The translations under genes were made by a program, and so were the position numbers. A stretch of DNA of 64,000 nt from assembly GCF_021401125.1 (NCBI RefSeq), contig NZ_JACBFQ010000006.1:1-64000 (forward strand). The letters are read 5' to 3'. Under the pieces are notes generated by a model. That model was not told the DNA's origin. It searched no databases and saw nothing but the letters and a program-made list of their open reading frames with translations. Positions 19,150 through 32,469 of this stretch are shown in pieces (within the stretch, counting starts at the first letter, position 1; each line of letters opens with the position of its first letter). The stretch is from Xanthobacter sp. NM-59 (GTDB taxonomy: Bacteria; Pseudomonadota; Alphaproteobacteria; Rhizobiales; Xanthobacteraceae).

Positions 19150-20001
19150 CTACCACATCAGCAGGGCGGTGGCTGGGTCCGTCCCGCCATGCAGCACCGC
19201 CAGCAGCAGCGCAGCGAGCGAAGCGGCGGCAAAGCCGTCCAGCCGGTCCAGAATACCTCCGTGGCCGGGAATAAGACGGCTCGCATCCTTCACGCCGCAG
19301 CGCCGCTTCACCGCCGATTCGGCCAGGTCGCCCCCCTGGCTCACCACGCTGAGCACCAGGGCAACGCCGCCCACCGGCCAAAGATGGACCACGCCGCCCG
19401 CGGCCGCGACGGCCGCCCCCGCCACCACGCCAGCGGCCGCCCCGCCCAGCGCGCCGGACCAAGTCTTGTTCGGCGATACACGGGGCCACAGCTTGGGCCC
19501 ACCCACGGCGCGACCCACGAAATAGGCAAAGATGTCGGTGGCCCAGACCACAGCATAGATGAAGAGCACCGCCAGCAGACCGAGATGCCCCTCCCCGCGC
19601 AGCGCGATGATGGGCAGCGCCGCCGCAGCAGCCACCAGCACCCCCGAAAGGCTCCACACACTTTTGCCGGGAACCGCGAGCGCAGCCGCCGCCGCGCCGA
19701 GGAGAATCACGCTGAGAGCGTAAGCGGGGCTGGAGACCAGCAGCAGGCCCGCCGCGCCCGCCACGCACAGCGTGCCAAGCGCCAGCCACACGCGCCGATT
19801 GCCCAGCCGCGCCATGGCGGCCCATTCATAGAGAATCGCAAGCCCCGCCAGCACCCAGAGCACGGCGAACGGCCAGCTGCCGAAGAAGGTGAGGCCGAGC
19901 ACCAGCGGCACCAGCACCAGCGCCGACAGTGTGCGGCGCTTGAGATCGCTGTTCCGGCCTGCGGGCCCGGGGGGTGTTTGCGCCGGATGGTGAAGCGGCA
20001 T
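19150..20001 (-). CDS. cdsA: Phosphatidate cytidylyltransferase (283 aa)
   Basis: Makes CDP-diacylglycerol from phosphatidic acid and CTP, the precursor of all membrane phospholipids. About eight membrane helices end in the family signature: ESAVKRRCGVKD followed by IPGHGGILDRLD, holding the Asp and His residues of the dinuclear metal site. The start at 20001 overlaps the uppS stop by one base (TGATG). The open frame runs further upstream but inside uppS. Pro-rich residues 1-16 precede the first helix. Confidence 0.95.
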   Translation of the reverse strand: MPLHHPAQTPPGPAGRNSDLKRRTLSALVLVPLVLGLTFFGSWPFAVLWVLAGLAILYEWAAMARLGNRRVWLALGTLCVAGAAGLLLVSSPAYALSVILLGAAAAALAVPGKSVWSLSGVLVAAAAALPIIALRGEGHLGLLAVLFIYAVVWATDIFAYFVGRAVGGPKLWPRVSPNKTWSGALGGAAAGVVAGAAVAAAGGVVHLWPVGGVALVLSVVSQGGDLAESAVKRRCGVKDASRLIPGHGGILDRLDGFAAASLAALLLAVLHGGTDPATALLMW

Positions 20002-20756
20002 CAGCGCGCCGGGGCCGGCGCCACGCCGCCGAAGCGGCGCTCGCGCCGCGCGAACTCGTTGACCGCGGACAACAGCGCCGCCTTGTCGAAATCCGGCCAA
20101 TAGATGGGCAGGAAGACGAACTCCGCATAGGCCGCCTGCCACAGCAGGAAATTCGACAGGCGCTGCTCGCCGGAGGTGCGCACGATGAGGTCCGGGTCTG
20201 GAATGCCCGCCGTCTCGAGCCGCTGAGAGATCATCTCAACGGTCACGTCCTCGGGCCGGATGCGCCCGGCGGCCGCATCGGCAGCGATGGAAGCGGCGGC
20301 AGCGGCGATCTCCTGCCGCGAACCGTAATTGAAGGCGACAACCAGGGTCAGGCCCTGATTGCCACTGGTCAGCGCCTCGGCCTCGTCGAGCAGCGCGCGG
20401 ATTTCCTTGGCCAGCCCCGCCCGCTCGCCGATCACACGCACCCGCACGTCCTGGGCATGCAGGTCCGCCAGATCGTGCCGGATGAAGAATTTGAGCAGGC
20501 GCATCAGCTCGCCCACCTCGGCCATCGGCCGCGACCAGTTCTCGTGCGAGAAACTGTAGATGGTGAGATAGCGGATGCCGATGTCCTGGGCCGCGCGCAC
20601 GCAGCGGCGCAGCGCCTCCACCCCGCGGCGGTGCCCTTCCACCCGCGGCAGCTTGCGCGAGGTCGCCCAGCGCCCGTTGCCGTCCATGATGATGCCCACG
20701 TGCACGGGCACCGCCGCCGGCAGCTCTTCGGCACCGGTGGCGTCGCGCAGGGACAT
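20001..20756 (-). CDS. uppS: Undecaprenyl diphosphate synthase (251 aa)
   Basis: Cis-prenyltransferase that elongates FPP with eight IPP units to the C55 lipid carrier for peptidoglycan and O-antigen. The catalytic Asp is in [13 protein letters not shown] near the N terminus; later RVEGHRRG, the [11 protein letters not shown] stretch and [15 protein letters not shown] are family signatures. Start 20756 (MSLRDATG) is chosen for normal length; upstream frame codons lie inside frr. It links Dxr's isoprenoid supply to cell-wall carrier lipid. Confidence 0.97.
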   Translation of the reverse strand: MSLRDATGAEELPAAVPVHVGIIMDGNGRWATSRKLPRVEGHRRGVEALRRCVRAAQDIGIRYLTIYSFSHENWSRPMAEVGELMRLLKFFIRHDLADLHAQDVRVRVIGERAGLAKEIRALLDEAEALTSGNQGLTLVVAFNYGSRQEIAAAAASIAADAAAGRIRPEDVTVEMISQRLETAGIPDPDLIVRTSGEQRLSNFLLWQAAYAEFVFLPIYWPDFDKAALLSAVNEFARRERRFGGVAPAPAR

Positions 20757-20799
20757 GGCTTGCTCAGGGCTCAAAAGCGTGCGCTCCTTCCCGCGCGGC

Positions 20800-21363
20800 T
20801 CAGACCGAGAGGATTTCCTTTTCCTTGTGGGCCACCACCTGATCCACCTCGACGATGGCCTCATCCGTGGCCTTCTGGACGTCCTTGGACAGGCGCTCCA
20901 TGTCATCGGAGCTCATCTCGCCATCCTTTTCCAGCTTCTTGAGCTGGTCCATGCCATCGCGCCGCACATGGCGCACCGACACGCGGGCGGCCTCGGCATA
21001 TTTATGAGCCACCTTCACCAGCTCCTGCCGGCGCTCCTGGTTAAGCTCGGGAATGCGCAGGCGCAGCGTCTGGCCTTCAGTGGCCGGGTTGAGGCCGAGA
21101 TTGCTATTCAAGATCGCCTTTTCCACGGCGCCCACCATGCCGCGATCCCAGACCTGCACCTGGAGCAGGCGCGCCTCGGGCACGGACACGGTGGCCACCT
21201 GCACCAGCGGCATGCGCGAGCCGTAGGCCTCCACCGTGATGGGCTCCAGCAGACTGGCGGACGCGCGCCCGGTGCGCAGGCCGCCGAGCTCGTCCTTGAG
21301 CACGCCGATGGCGCCCTGCATGCGGCGCTTGATGTCGGCCAGATCGAAGGAAGCGGTGGTCAT
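20800..21363 (-). CDS. frr: Ribosome recycling factor (187 aa)
   Basis: With EF-G it splits the post-termination ribosome. The tRNA-mimic three-helix bundle is recognisable from [20 protein letters not shown], then [12 protein letters not shown]-like [17 protein letters not shown] and the [18 protein letters not shown] segment. Start 21363 gives the family length of 185-187; upstream in-frame codons are ignored. A long 369-bp spacer with a hairpin separates it from pyrH, though pyrH-frr are neighbours in most bacteria. Confidence 0.98.
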   Translation of the reverse strand: MTTASFDLADIKRRMQGAIGVLKDELGGLRTGRASASLLEPITVEAYGSRMPLVQVATVSVPEARLLQVQVWDRGMVGAVEKAILNSNLGLNPATEGQTLRLRIPELNQERRQELVKVAHKYAEAARVSVRHVRRDGMDQLKKLEKDGEMSSDDMERLSKDVQKATDEAIVEVDQVVAHKEKEILSV

Positions 21364-21633
21364 GGCAATCCTCTGTGCTGTCTCGTCTCGGCTCTTGCGG
21401 CCGAACCTTTTAGCCTGTCGCCTCGCGAAGGGCGACGTCGAAGTGAACAAATCTGTGTGCCGTCCCCGCTACCGACGCGCAGCGCCATGCGGAAGGCCCA
21501 GTCAACCCGGACGGCGGCCAGCTCGACACCTGCGGCCGCGCACCTAGCAAACCCTTGGCGCAATGGGGTAATCGGGTGCCAACGCGAAGACTAGGGGCAC
21601 CCTTCCGCGGCAACCTTGCCGGCCGGCGAATAT

Positions 21634-21675
21634 GCGTAACGCCGCACCGGAGCGAGGCTCCCGCGCGGCGTTACG
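21634..21675 (-). other. Hairpin in the pyrH-frr spacer
   Basis: CGTAACGCCGC (21635-21645) pairs perfectly with GCGGCGTTACG (21665-21675) across a 19-nt loop that can itself fold. No T-run follows on either strand. It lies 57 bp after the pyrH stop and about 270 bp before frr. The remainder of 21364-21732 has no visible gene; a separate frr promoter there is possible but none stood out. Confidence 0.5.
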
Positions 21676-21732
21676 GAACAATGGACGAATCGCGCCCGTC
21701 ACCGAAGACGCCAAAACGCCGCGTCTTCCGCC

Positions 21733-22497
21733 TCAGGGCGCCACCACCGTCACCCGGCCGGCCCCCGTCGCGGCCTGGACGATGGCCCCGGGCTCGCGGA
21801 TCGAAAACACGATGATCGGCAGCGCCGCCTCGCGTGCCAGCGCGAATGCCGCGGCATCCATCACCTTGAGGTCGGCCGCCAGGGCCTCGTCATGGGTGAG
21901 CCGCTCATAGCGCGTGGCGGTAGGGTCGGTCTTGGGATCTGCGGTGTAGACGCCATCCACATTGGTGGCCTTCAGCACCGCGTCGCAATCCAGCTCGGCC
22001 GCGCGCAGCACCGCGCCCGTATCGGTGGTGAAATAGGGATTTCCCGTGCCACCGGTGAGCAGGACAATGCGCCCGCGCCGGAGATGCCGCAGCGCCGGCT
22101 GGCGGGCGTAAGGCTCGCAAACGGTCGGCATGGGCACCGCCGAGAGGGTACGTGCCGGAGCCCCTGCCTTCTCGATGGCCTGCTCCAGGGCCAGCCCGTT
22201 CATGACGGTGGCGAGCATGCCCATATGGTCGGCGGTGGCGCGGTCGAGATCCTCGCCCGCCACCCGCGCGCCCCGCAGGATGTTGCCGCCCCCGACCACC
22301 ACCGCCACCTCGCAGCCGAGCGCACGCGCGGCGACGAGATCACGGGCGATGGCCGCAACCGTCGGCGGATGCAGGCCGAACGGTTCCGGCCCCATCAGGG
22401 CCTCCCCCGAAACCTTCACCAGGATGCGGGGATAGGGAAGCCCCGGCGCCGCAAACGGGTGCCGGGGTTCAGGAACATCCGAATCGTCGAACGACAT
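21733..22497 (-). CDS. pyrH: UMP kinase (254 aa)
   Basis: Phosphorylates UMP to UDP, the gateway to UTP/CTP and hence to UDP-GlcNAc and CDP-lipids made by neighbours. Amino-acid-kinase fold: [13 protein letters not shown] near residue 24, [11 protein letters not shown], the [15 protein letters not shown] stretch, and [21 protein letters not shown]. About 15 extra N-terminal residues precede the fold. It follows tsf by 23 bp in the rpsB-tsf-pyrH-frr order. Confidence 0.98.
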   Translation of the reverse strand: MSFDDSDVPEPRHPFAAPGLPYPRILVKVSGEALMGPEPFGLHPPTVAAIARDLVAARALGCEVAVVVGGGNILRGARVAGEDLDRATADHMGMLATVMNGLALEQAIEKAGAPARTLSAVPMPTVCEPYARQPALRHLRRGRIVLLTGGTGNPYFTTDTGAVLRAAELDCDAVLKATNVDGVYTADPKTDPTATRYERLTHDEALAADLKVMDAAAFALAREAALPIIVFSIREPGAIVQAATGAGRVTVVAP

Positions 22498-22520
22498 GGG
22501 GAGCCCCCTTCCCCGTTCGC

Positions 22521-23444
22521 TCAGGACTGACCGGCGGCGGCAGCCACCTCGGCCGCGAAGTCGCTCTCTTCCTTCTCGATGCCCTCGCCCAGGGCGAAGC
22601 GCACGAAGGCCATCAGGTTGATCGGCGCGCCGACCTGGCCTTCGGCCTCCTTCAGCACCTGCGCGACGGACTTGGAGCCGTCATGCACGAAAGCCTGATC
22701 GAGGAGGGTATTCTCCTTGAAGAAGCTCTTCATGCCGCTCTCGGCGATCTTGTCCTGCACGTTGGCGGGCTTGCCCTGGTGCTTCTCGAGCAGGATCGCC
22801 TTTTCGCGAGCGACCGTCTCGGCCGGAATGCCCGAGGCGTCGAGCGCCAGCGGGTTCAGCGCGGCGATGTGCATGGCGATCTGACGGCCGAGCACGGAGA
22901 GCTTCTCCACATCACCCTCGGACTGCAGCGCCACCAGCACGCCGATACGGCCCTGGCCATCGGCCACCTGGCCGTGGACATAGGTGGCCACCACGCCGGC
23001 GGAAACCTCGAGCTTCGCGGTGCGACGCAGGGTCATGTTCTCGCCGATGGTGGCGACGAGGGCGGTGAGCTTGTCGGCCACCGTCACGTCCGCACCCGGG
23101 AACTTGGCAGTCGCCACGGCCTCGAGGGTGCCATCGGTGTTGAGGGCGACCTTGGCGGCCTCGCGGACGAACGCCTGGAAGTCGGGGTTGCGGGCGACGA
23201 AATCCGTCTCCGCATTCACCTCGATGGCGGCGGCGAAGCGGCCCGAGGATTCCACGGCCACCACACCCTCGGCGGCCACGCGGCCGGCCTTCTTGGCGGC
23301 CTTGGCAAGGCCCTTCTTGCGCAGCCAGTCGATGGCGGCCTCGACGTCGCCGCTCGTCTCGGTGAGCGCGGACTTGCAGTCCATCATGCCTGCGCCGGTC
23401 TTTTCGCGCAGTTCCTTGACGAGCCCGGCGGTGATCGCAGCCAT
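22521..23444 (-). CDS. tsf: Elongation factor Ts (307 aa)
   Basis: Guanine-nucleotide exchange factor for EF-Tu. The N-terminal UBA-like module ([20 protein letters not shown]) and the exchange motif ETDFVARN are intact; the two-subdomain core and C-terminal module give the usual length. Start 23444 (MAAITAGLV) has AGAAGGGA 6 nt upstream; an in-frame TTG two codons earlier is less likely. Co-transcribed with rpsB, from which it is separated by 111 bp with a stable hairpin. Confidence 0.98.
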   Translation of the reverse strand: MAAITAGLVKELREKTGAGMMDCKSALTETSGDVEAAIDWLRKKGLAKAAKKAGRVAAEGVVAVESSGRFAAAIEVNAETDFVARNPDFQAFVREAAKVALNTDGTLEAVATAKFPGADVTVADKLTALVATIGENMTLRRTAKLEVSAGVVATYVHGQVADGQGRIGVLVALQSEGDVEKLSVLGRQIAMHIAALNPLALDASGIPAETVAREKAILLEKHQGKPANVQDKIAESGMKSFFKENTLLDQAFVHDGSKSVAQVLKEAEGQVGAPINLMAFVRFALGEGIEKEESDFAAEVAAAAGQS

Positions 23445-23468
23445 GTTCAATCCCTTCTTCTCGCACCA

Positions 23469-23498
23469 CGGCCGGCCTGGGTGATCCCGAGCCGGCCG
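23469..23498 (-). other. Hairpin in the rpsB-tsf spacer
   Basis: CGGCCGGC (23469-23476) pairs with GCCGGCCG (23491-23498), with an inner GGG/CCC stem inside the loop. It sits 24 nt before the tsf start. An intercistronic structure here parallels the rpsB-tsf attenuator known in enteric bacteria, but there is no T-run, so full termination is unlikely. Confidence 0.5.
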
Positions 23499-23555
23499 CC
23501 GGGGACGCCCCGCGCCCCCAATTACCCTTGATTCGTTTTCAACCTCGCGACGAGA

Positions 23556-24557
23556 TCACTCGGCCTCGGCGGAGAGCTCCTTGGCCTGGGCGATCCAGCC
23601 ATCCACGCGGCCGGGCAGACCCACCTCGTCGCCGATGCGGTCGGCGTCGATCTGGTCGAGGCCGGCGATCTGCGCGAAATGGAACACGCCGAGCTCGTTC
23701 AGCTTCTGCTCGATCTCCGGGGAGACGCCAGCCAGCTTCTTCAGGTCGTCGGCGACGCCGCGCGGGCCGGACAGGGGCTCGAACGTCATCCACACGCCTT
23801 CGGCGGGCAGCTCTTCGCCCAGCGGAATCTCCTCGGAGCCGAGGTCGATGCCGAGGTCGCTCTGGCTGCGGCCGATGCCGTCAATGGCGGCGCGGGCGAT
23901 GAGATCGCAATAGAGCTGGATGGCGCGACCGGCGTCGTCATTGCCCGGCACCGGGAAGGCGATGCCGTCGGGATCGCAATTGGTGTCGAGGATGGCCGCC
24001 ACCGGGATGCCGAGGCGCTGGGCCTCCTTCACCGCGATGTCTTCCTTGTTCGTGTCGATCACGAACAGCAGGTCCGGCAGGCCGCCCATGTCGCGGATAC
24101 CGCCGAGGGCCTTCTCCAGCTTCTCCTTCTCACGGGACAGCGTGAGACGCTCCTTCTTGGTGTAGCCGGAGGAAGCCTCCGGGGCCGCGAGGGTCTCTTC
24201 CAGCTTCTTCAGCCGGGCGATGGAGTTGGAGATGGTCTTCCAGTTGGTGAGCATGCCGCCGAGCCAGCGGTGGTTCACGAAATACTGGGCGGAGCGACGG
24301 GCGGCGTCAGCCACCTGATCCTGGGCCTGGCGCTTGGTGCCGACGAACAGCACGCGACCGCCCTGGGCCACCGTGTCGGACACGGCCTGAAGCGCGCGAT
24401 GCAGCGCGGGCACGGTCTGCGACAGGTCGAGAATGTGGATGTTGTTGCGAACACCGAAGATGTACGGAGCCATCTTGGGGTTCCAACGGTGGGCCTGATG
24501 GCCGAAGTGCACGCCAGCCTCGAGCAGCTGACGCATCGAATAGTCGGGAAGAGCCAT
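23556..24557 (-). CDS. rpsB: 30S ribosomal protein S2 with C-terminal extension (333 aa)
   Basis: Small-subunit protein needed for S1 recruitment. The S2 core (about 1-230) shows [43 protein letters not shown] and [13 protein letters not shown]. Beyond it a C-terminal extension of roughly 90 residues (from about 245) is acidic and contains a helix-hairpin-like segment ([20 protein letters not shown]). Such tails occur in alphaproteobacterial S2 but not in Escherichia coli S2 (241 aa). Start 24557 (MALPDYSM) is the standard one; a frame extension to 24617 is leader. Confidence 0.97.
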   Translation of the reverse strand: MALPDYSMRQLLEAGVHFGHQAHRWNPKMAPYIFGVRNNIHILDLSQTVPALHRALQAVSDTVAQGGRVLFVGTKRQAQDQVADAARRSAQYFVNHRWLGGMLTNWKTISNSIARLKKLEETLAAPEASSGYTKKERLTLSREKEKLEKALGGIRDMGGLPDLLFVIDTNKEDIAVKEAQRLGIPVAAILDTNCDPDGIAFPVPGNDDAGRAIQLYCDLIARAAIDGIGRSQSDLGIDLGSEEIPLGEELPAEGVWMTFEPLSGPRGVADDLKKLAGVSPEIEQKLNELGVFHFAQIAGLDQIDADRIGDEVGLPGRVDGWIAQAKELSAEAE

Positions 24558-24660
24558 TTTCGTCTCCGGTTGAACCTCCGCGGACGTACCCTCTTGCCCG
24601 GCAGGGAAAGGGGGCACCGGATGGCCACTGGGCCGTTAGTCCGCGTGCGGGATGGCGGGG

Positions 24661-24689
24661 CTTATAGGGGAAGGCGCGAAAAAGGGCAA
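24661..24689 (-). promoter_or_regulatory. Candidate sigma70 promoter of rpsB-tsf
   Basis: On the minus strand TTGCCC, a 17-nt spacer and TATAAG place a transcription start near 24654, giving a leader of about 97 nt before the rpsB ATG. Spacing and the -10 box are good; there is no experimental support. Confidence 0.45.
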
Positions 24690-24795
24690 GGGCACGCAAC
24701 AGCGCGAAAACAAAGGCGCCGCCCGGTTTTCCACGGGCGCGGCCCTGTGCCGCTGGCGCGCCTGTCCGTCAGATCAGGCGGAACCAGGCGTCGGC

Positions 24796-24830
24796 GAGGG
24801 AGAGGGAGAGGGAGAGGGAGAGGGAGAGGA
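24796..24830 (+). repeat. GAGGGA tandem hexanucleotide repeat
   Basis: Almost six perfect copies of GAGGGA in the 362-bp gap between dnaE (stop 24920) and rpsB (start 24557). The plus strand has five GGG runs spaced by AGA, a canonical G-quadruplex pattern; the minus strand is the matching C-rich tract, upstream of the proposed rpsB promoter. No gene is seen in the gap. Confidence 0.85.
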
Positions 24831-24919
24831 TCGCCGGCAAATCCCCGGGCGCCCGGGTGAGCCGCCGCATCGCGATGACAGAAAGCGCGGCCCGTCCCGC
24901 GGGACCGGGGTGCGGCCCG

Positions 24920-28381
<3,462 letters not shown>

Positions 28382-28595
28382 GGCAGATGAATTCTCTTCA
28401 TAAACCCGGGGAAAGCGGGCCCGGGAGGGTCGGACGGCGTTCCGGGCCGGGAAGGATTCACCCGGCGCAGGCCGCGGTCAACGCCCACTGGAGCCACTGC
28501 GGAGGAGCCGCGACCGGAGCACGAGCATAAGCCTTGCGCGTGCATGCACATGCCCGGCGAGCGGACCTGCGATGATCATGCCGCAATCTCGCCCT

Positions 28596-28623
28596 TTGGA
28601 CTTGGCGCCGCCGGTGTGATAAG
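28596..28623 (+). promoter_or_regulatory. Possible promoter of glyA operon
   Basis: TTGGAC, 16 nt, GATAAG, about 90 nt before the glyA ATG in the divergent dnaE-glyA gap (28382-28711). The -35 box is good, the -10 box moderate. Nothing else recognisable was seen in the gap, and no riboswitch consensus was found. Confidence 0.3.
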
Positions 28624-28711
28624 CGCTGTGACCCGCTTGGATGGGGCTCTTCTCGTCAGACACCTCCCCGCCCACCGGACTTTCCGTAGCCGACATCACC
28701 GGAGACCTGCC

Positions 28712-30025
28712 ATGGCCTCGCAGGACGCGAACGCCGCCTCCATTTCCGAGGAAAAGAACCGCTTCTTCACCGCCTCGATCGCGGAGACCGATCCCGAGAT
28801 CGCGAGCGCGATGGAGGCGGAGCTGGGTCGCCAGCGCGACGAGATCGAGCTGATCGCCTCGGAGAACATCGTTTCGCGCGCGGTGCTGGAGGCTCAGGGC
28901 TCCGTTCTCACCAACAAGTACGCGGAAGGTTATCCGGGTAAGCGCTATTACGGCGGCTGCCAGTTCGTGGACGTGGCCGAGAACCTCGCCATCGAGCGCG
29001 CCAAGAAGCTGTTCGGCTGCGCCTTCGCCAACGTGCAGCCCAATTCGGGCAGCCAGGCGAACCAGGGCGTGTTCTTCGCCACCATGCAGCCGGGCGACAC
29101 CTTCCTGGGCCTGAACCTAGCCGCCGGTGGTCACCTGACCCACGGCTCGCCGGTCAATATGTCCGGCAAGTGGTTCAAGGCTGTGCCCTACACGGTGCGC
29201 CAGGACGACCAGTATATTGATTACGAGGAAGTCGCCCGCCTCGCGGACCAGCACAAGCCGAAGGTCATCGTGGCCGGCGGCTCGGCCTATCCGCGCATCA
29301 TCGACTTCCCCAAGATGCGCCAGATCGCCGACAGCGTCGGCGCGCTCTTGATGGTGGACATGGCCCATTTCGCGGGCCTGGTGGCCGGTGGCGCTCATCC
29401 GAGCCCCTTCCCCCACGCCCATGTGGTGACCACCACCACCCACAAGACCCTGCGCGGCCCGCGCGGCGGCATGATCCTGACCAATGACGAGGACCTGGCC
29501 AAGAAGATCAACTCGGCCATCTTCCCCGGCATCCAGGGTGGCCCGCTGATGCATGTCATCGCCGCCAAGGCGGTGGCTTTCGGCGAGGCGCTGCGCCCCG
29601 AGTTCAAGCTCTACGCCAAGAACGTGGTGGAGAACGCCAAGGCCCTGGCCGAGACCCTGAAGGGCCACGGCTTCGCCATCGTCTCCGACGGCACCGACAC
29701 CCATCTGATGCTGGTGGACCTGCGCCCCAAGAAGCTGACGGGCAAGGTGTCCGAAGCGGCTCTGGGCCGCGCTCACATCACCTGCAATAAGAACGGCATC
29801 CCCTTCGATCCGGAGAAGCCGTTCGTGACCTCGGGCGTGCGTCTCGGCACTCCGGCGGGTACCACCCGCGGGTTTGGCGTGGCGGAGTTCCAGCAGATCG
29901 GCGACTTCATCGCCGAGGTGCTGGGCGTGCTCTCCCAGAAGGGCGTGGACGAGGATTCGCTGGTGGAAGCCGCGGTGCGCGACAAGGTCTCGACCTTGCT
30001 GAAGCGCTTCCCCATCTACGCCTGA
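28712..30025 (+). CDS. glyA: Serine hydroxymethyltransferase (437 aa)
   Basis: PLP enzyme interconverting serine and glycine with transfer of C1 units to tetrahydrofolate. The Schiff-base lysine is K245 in [38 protein letters not shown] and [14 protein letters not shown] are family motifs. The start at 28712 (MASQDANA) is chosen as the usual N terminus; the frame extends upstream into the promoter region. First gene of the glyA-nrdR-ribD-ribE-ribH-nusB-thiL run, in which folate C1, deoxynucleotide and flavin metabolism are linked. Confidence 0.98.
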   Translation: MASQDANAASISEEKNRFFTASIAETDPEIASAMEAELGRQRDEIELIASENIVSRAVLEAQGSVLTNKYAEGYPGKRYYGGCQFVDVAENLAIERAKKLFGCAFANVQPNSGSQANQGVFFATMQPGDTFLGLNLAAGGHLTHGSPVNMSGKWFKAVPYTVRQDDQYIDYEEVARLADQHKPKVIVAGGSAYPRIIDFPKMRQIADSVGALLMVDMAHFAGLVAGGAHPSPFPHAHVVTTTTHKTLRGPRGGMILTNDEDLAKKINSAIFPGIQGGPLMHVIAAKAVAFGEALRPEFKLYAKNVVENAKALAETLKGHGFAIVSDGTDTHLMLVDLRPKKLTGKVSEAALGRAHITCNKNGIPFDPEKPFVTSGVRLGTPAGTTRGFGVAEFQQIGDFIAEVLGVLSQKGVDEDSLVEAAVRDKVSTLLKRFPIYA

Positions 30026-30052
30026 GCCAGGCGCGCCGGAGGCGAGCGATAG

Positions 30053-30562
30053 ATGCGGTGCCCTTATTGCGGGAGCCTCGACACCCAGGTGAAGGACTCC
30101 CGTCCCACCGAGGACAACACCGCCATTCGCCGCCGGCGCATCTGCCCTGACTGCGGCGGGCGCTTCACCACTTTCGAGCGCGTGCAATTGCGCGAGCTCA
30201 TGATCCTGAAGCGCTCCGGCCGCCGCGTTCCGTTCGATCGCGACAAGCTCGCCCGCTCCGTCCAGGTGGCCCTGCGCAAGCGCCCCGTGGATGCCGAGCG
30301 GGTGGAGCGCATGATTACCGGCGTGGTCCGCCAGCTCGAGGGCATGGGCGACACCGACATCCCCTCCGAGACCATCGGCGAGCTGGTGATGGCGGGCCTG
30401 AAGCAGCTCGACGACGTGGCCTATGTGCGTTTCGCCTCCGTCTATCGCGATTTCCGCGAGGCGAAGGATTTCGAGTCCGCTTTGGCGGAGCTCAACAGCG
30501 ACGGGGAGCCCGAGGCGCCAGAGCCGGAAGCCGGCCCTCGCCCGCCGCGCAGCGTGGATTGA
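30053..30562 (+). CDS. nrdR: Transcriptional repressor NrdR (169 aa)
   Basis: Zn-finger/ATP-cone repressor of ribonucleotide reductase genes. The N-terminal finger shows MRCPYCGS and [12 protein letters not shown] (four Cys), followed by the ATP-cone (about 49-139; VIKRSGRR-like [19 protein letters not shown], and [11 protein letters not shown]). A short acidic Pro-rich tail follows. No nrd genes lie in the window, so it acts in trans; the glyA-nrdR-ribD order is common in proteobacteria. Confidence 0.97.
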   Translation: MRCPYCGSLDTQVKDSRPTEDNTAIRRRRICPDCGGRFTTFERVQLRELMILKRSGRRVPFDRDKLARSVQVALRKRPVDAERVERMITGVVRQLEGMGDTDIPSETIGELVMAGLKQLDDVAYVRFASVYRDFREAKDFESALAELNSDGEPEAPEPEAGPRPPRSVD

Positions 30563-30570
30563 TCGGCAAG

Positions 30571-31722
30571 ATGGCGCCTGCGTCCCCGGTTCCCGTTCAT
30601 GTCACCTCCCCGGAGGAGGATGAGCGCTTCATGGCGGAGGCGCTCACCATCGGCCAGACCGGGCTCGGCCGCACCTGGCCCAACCCTTCAGTGGGCGCGG
30701 TGGTGGTGCAGCACGGGCCGGACGGGCCCTGCGTCGTCGGCGCCGCCGCGACCGCCGCAACCGGCCGCCCCCATGCCGAGCCCCAGGCCCTCGCCCAGGC
30801 GGGCGAAGCGGCCCGCGGCTCCACCCTTTATGTCACCCTGGAGCCCTGCTCCCACCACGGCCGCACGCCCCCCTGCGCCGACGCGGTGATCGCCGCCGGC
30901 GTCCGCCGGGTGGTGGCCGCCCTCGAGGATCCGGATCATCGCGTGAAGGGCCGAGGCGTCGCGCGGCTCCGGGCGGCGGGCATCTGGGTCACGGTGGGCG
31001 TGGGCGCGGAACAGGCGCTGGAAGACCATGCCGGCCACATCCGCCGCGTCACCGAGGGGCGGCCCCACGTGCTGCTCAAGATGGCCGTGTCGGCGGACGG
31101 CAAGGCCGCTTTGCCCGGCCCCCGGCCGGCCGTCATCACCGGCCCTGAGGCGCGGGCGCGGGCGCACCTGATGCGGGCCCATTCGGATGCCATCCTGGTG
31201 GGCGTGGGCACCGCGCTGGCGGACGACCCCATGCTGACCACCCGGCTGGAGGGCTTCGAGAGCCGCTCGCCGGTGCGCATCGTGCTCGACAGCGCCCTGG
31301 CTTTGCCTCTCGACTCAAGCCTTGTCCGTACCGCCTGCGAGGTTCCGGTGTGGGTCGTCACGGCGGAGGATGCCCCGGCCGATCGCTCCGCCGCCCTGGC
31401 CGAGCGGGGCGTTGAGGTGCTGCGCGTGCCGCGCGGCGGGCCGGAGGACCGGCTCTACCTGCCCGCCGTGCTGAAGCTACTGGGCATGCTGGGCGTGACC
31501 CGGCTGATGGTGGAAGGCGGCCCCACCACGGCCGCGGCCTTCCTGGACGCGGGACTGGTGGATGAGGTGGCCGTGTTCTCGAGCCCCGTGGTGCTGGGGC
31601 CCGATGCGGTGCCGGCGCTGCCCGGGCGGCCGCTCTCCCGCCTGTTCGCCCCCGTGGGTTTCGCCGAGGTGGAACATGCCAGCCTCGGTCCCGATCACCT
31701 TTTGCGCTTGTGGAGACGCTAG
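30571..31722 (+). CDS. ribD: Riboflavin biosynthesis protein RibD, deaminase-reductase (383 aa)
   Basis: Bifunctional: the N-terminal zinc deaminase (about 15-150) deaminates the pyrimidine from GTP cyclohydrolase II, with HAEPQAL and PCSHHGRTPPCADAVI holding the Zn ligands and catalytic Glu; the C-terminal reductase (about 160-380) reduces the ribose with NADPH (MAVSADGKAA, ILVGVGTALADDP, LMVEGGPTTAAAFL). An in-frame TTG at 30559 overlapping the nrdR stop is an alternative start; the ATG at 30571 is preferred. No FMN riboswitch was found upstream, so flavin control of this operon is not evident. Confidence 0.95.
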   Translation: MAPASPVPVHVTSPEEDERFMAEALTIGQTGLGRTWPNPSVGAVVVQHGPDGPCVVGAAATAATGRPHAEPQALAQAGEAARGSTLYVTLEPCSHHGRTPPCADAVIAAGVRRVVAALEDPDHRVKGRGVARLRAAGIWVTVGVGAEQALEDHAGHIRRVTEGRPHVLLKMAVSADGKAALPGPRPAVITGPEARARAHLMRAHSDAILVGVGTALADDPMLTTRLEGFESRSPVRIVLDSALALPLDSSLVRTACEVPVWVVTAEDAPADRSAALAERGVEVLRVPRGGPEDRLYLPAVLKLLGMLGVTRLMVEGGPTTAAAFLDAGLVDEVAVFSSPVVLGPDAVPALPGRPLSRLFAPVGFAEVEHASLGPDHLLRLWRR

Positions 31723-31723
31723 A

Positions 31724-32335
31724 ATGTTCACCGGCATCGTCACCGATGTGGGCGACGTCATCGCTGCGGAAGCCCGCGGCGAGGTCAAGACCCTCACCAT
31801 TGCGACCGACTTCGACGCGGCCACCATCGCGCTCGGCGCCTCCATCGCCTGTTCGGGCGTGTGCATGACGGTGACCTCCGTTTCCACCGAGGGGCCGCGC
31901 AAGACCCGCTTCACCGTGGATGCCGGACCGGAGACCCTCGCCATCACCACCGTGGCGTCCTGGCAGCCGCGCCGGCGCATCAATCTGGAACGCTCCTTGA
32001 AGCTCGGCGACGAGCTCGGCGGCCACATGGTTTCCGGCCATGTGGATTCGACCGCCAAGGTGCTGAAGCGCGAAGATCTCGGCGCCACCACCCGATTCGA
32101 GTTCAAGGTGCCCGATGCGCTCGCCCGCTTCGTCGCGGTGAAGGGCTCGGTGGCGCTCGACGGCACCTCGCTCACCGTCAACACGGTGGTGGACAACACC
32201 TTTTCCTGCCTGCTCATTCCCCACACCCTGGCGGTCACCACCTGGGGCGGCGTGATGCCCGGCGACCTCGTGAATTTCGAGGTGGACCTGATGGCGCGCT
32301 ATGCGGCGCGGCTGGCCGAGTTTCCCCGCGCCTGA
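31724..32335 (+). CDS. ribE: Riboflavin synthase, alpha chain (203 aa)
   Basis: Dismutates two 6,7-dimethyl-8-ribityllumazine molecules to riboflavin. Two homologous lumazine-binding barrels: MFTGIVTDVGDV with SIACSGVCMTV in the first and GHMVSGHVDSTAKV with SVALDGTSLTVN in the second. Starts 1 nt after the ribD stop, indicating coupling. Length is normal. Confidence 0.97.
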   Translation: MFTGIVTDVGDVIAAEARGEVKTLTIATDFDAATIALGASIACSGVCMTVTSVSTEGPRKTRFTVDAGPETLAITTVASWQPRRRINLERSLKLGDELGGHMVSGHVDSTAKVLKREDLGATTRFEFKVPDALARFVAVKGSVALDGTSLTVNTVVDNTFSCLLIPHTLAVTTWGGVMPGDLVNFEVDLMARYAARLAEFPRA

Positions 32336-32469
32336 ACACGCGCGCGCGGCGTATATTCAAGACGCTGGCAAGAAGCTGAGACCAGCTCTGCGCTTAAGGC
32401 ACATGCGGCACGCTTGCGCGGCGCGGCGCGCTCTTGTACGCCTCGCGCCTCTATTTGGAGACGATGCCC

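Noticed and set aside
28382-28711. Riboswitch upstream of the glyA-rib operon (glycine, THF or FMN)
   Set aside because: No conserved core of any of these classes was found; the FMN element was also sought before ribD and ribH without success.
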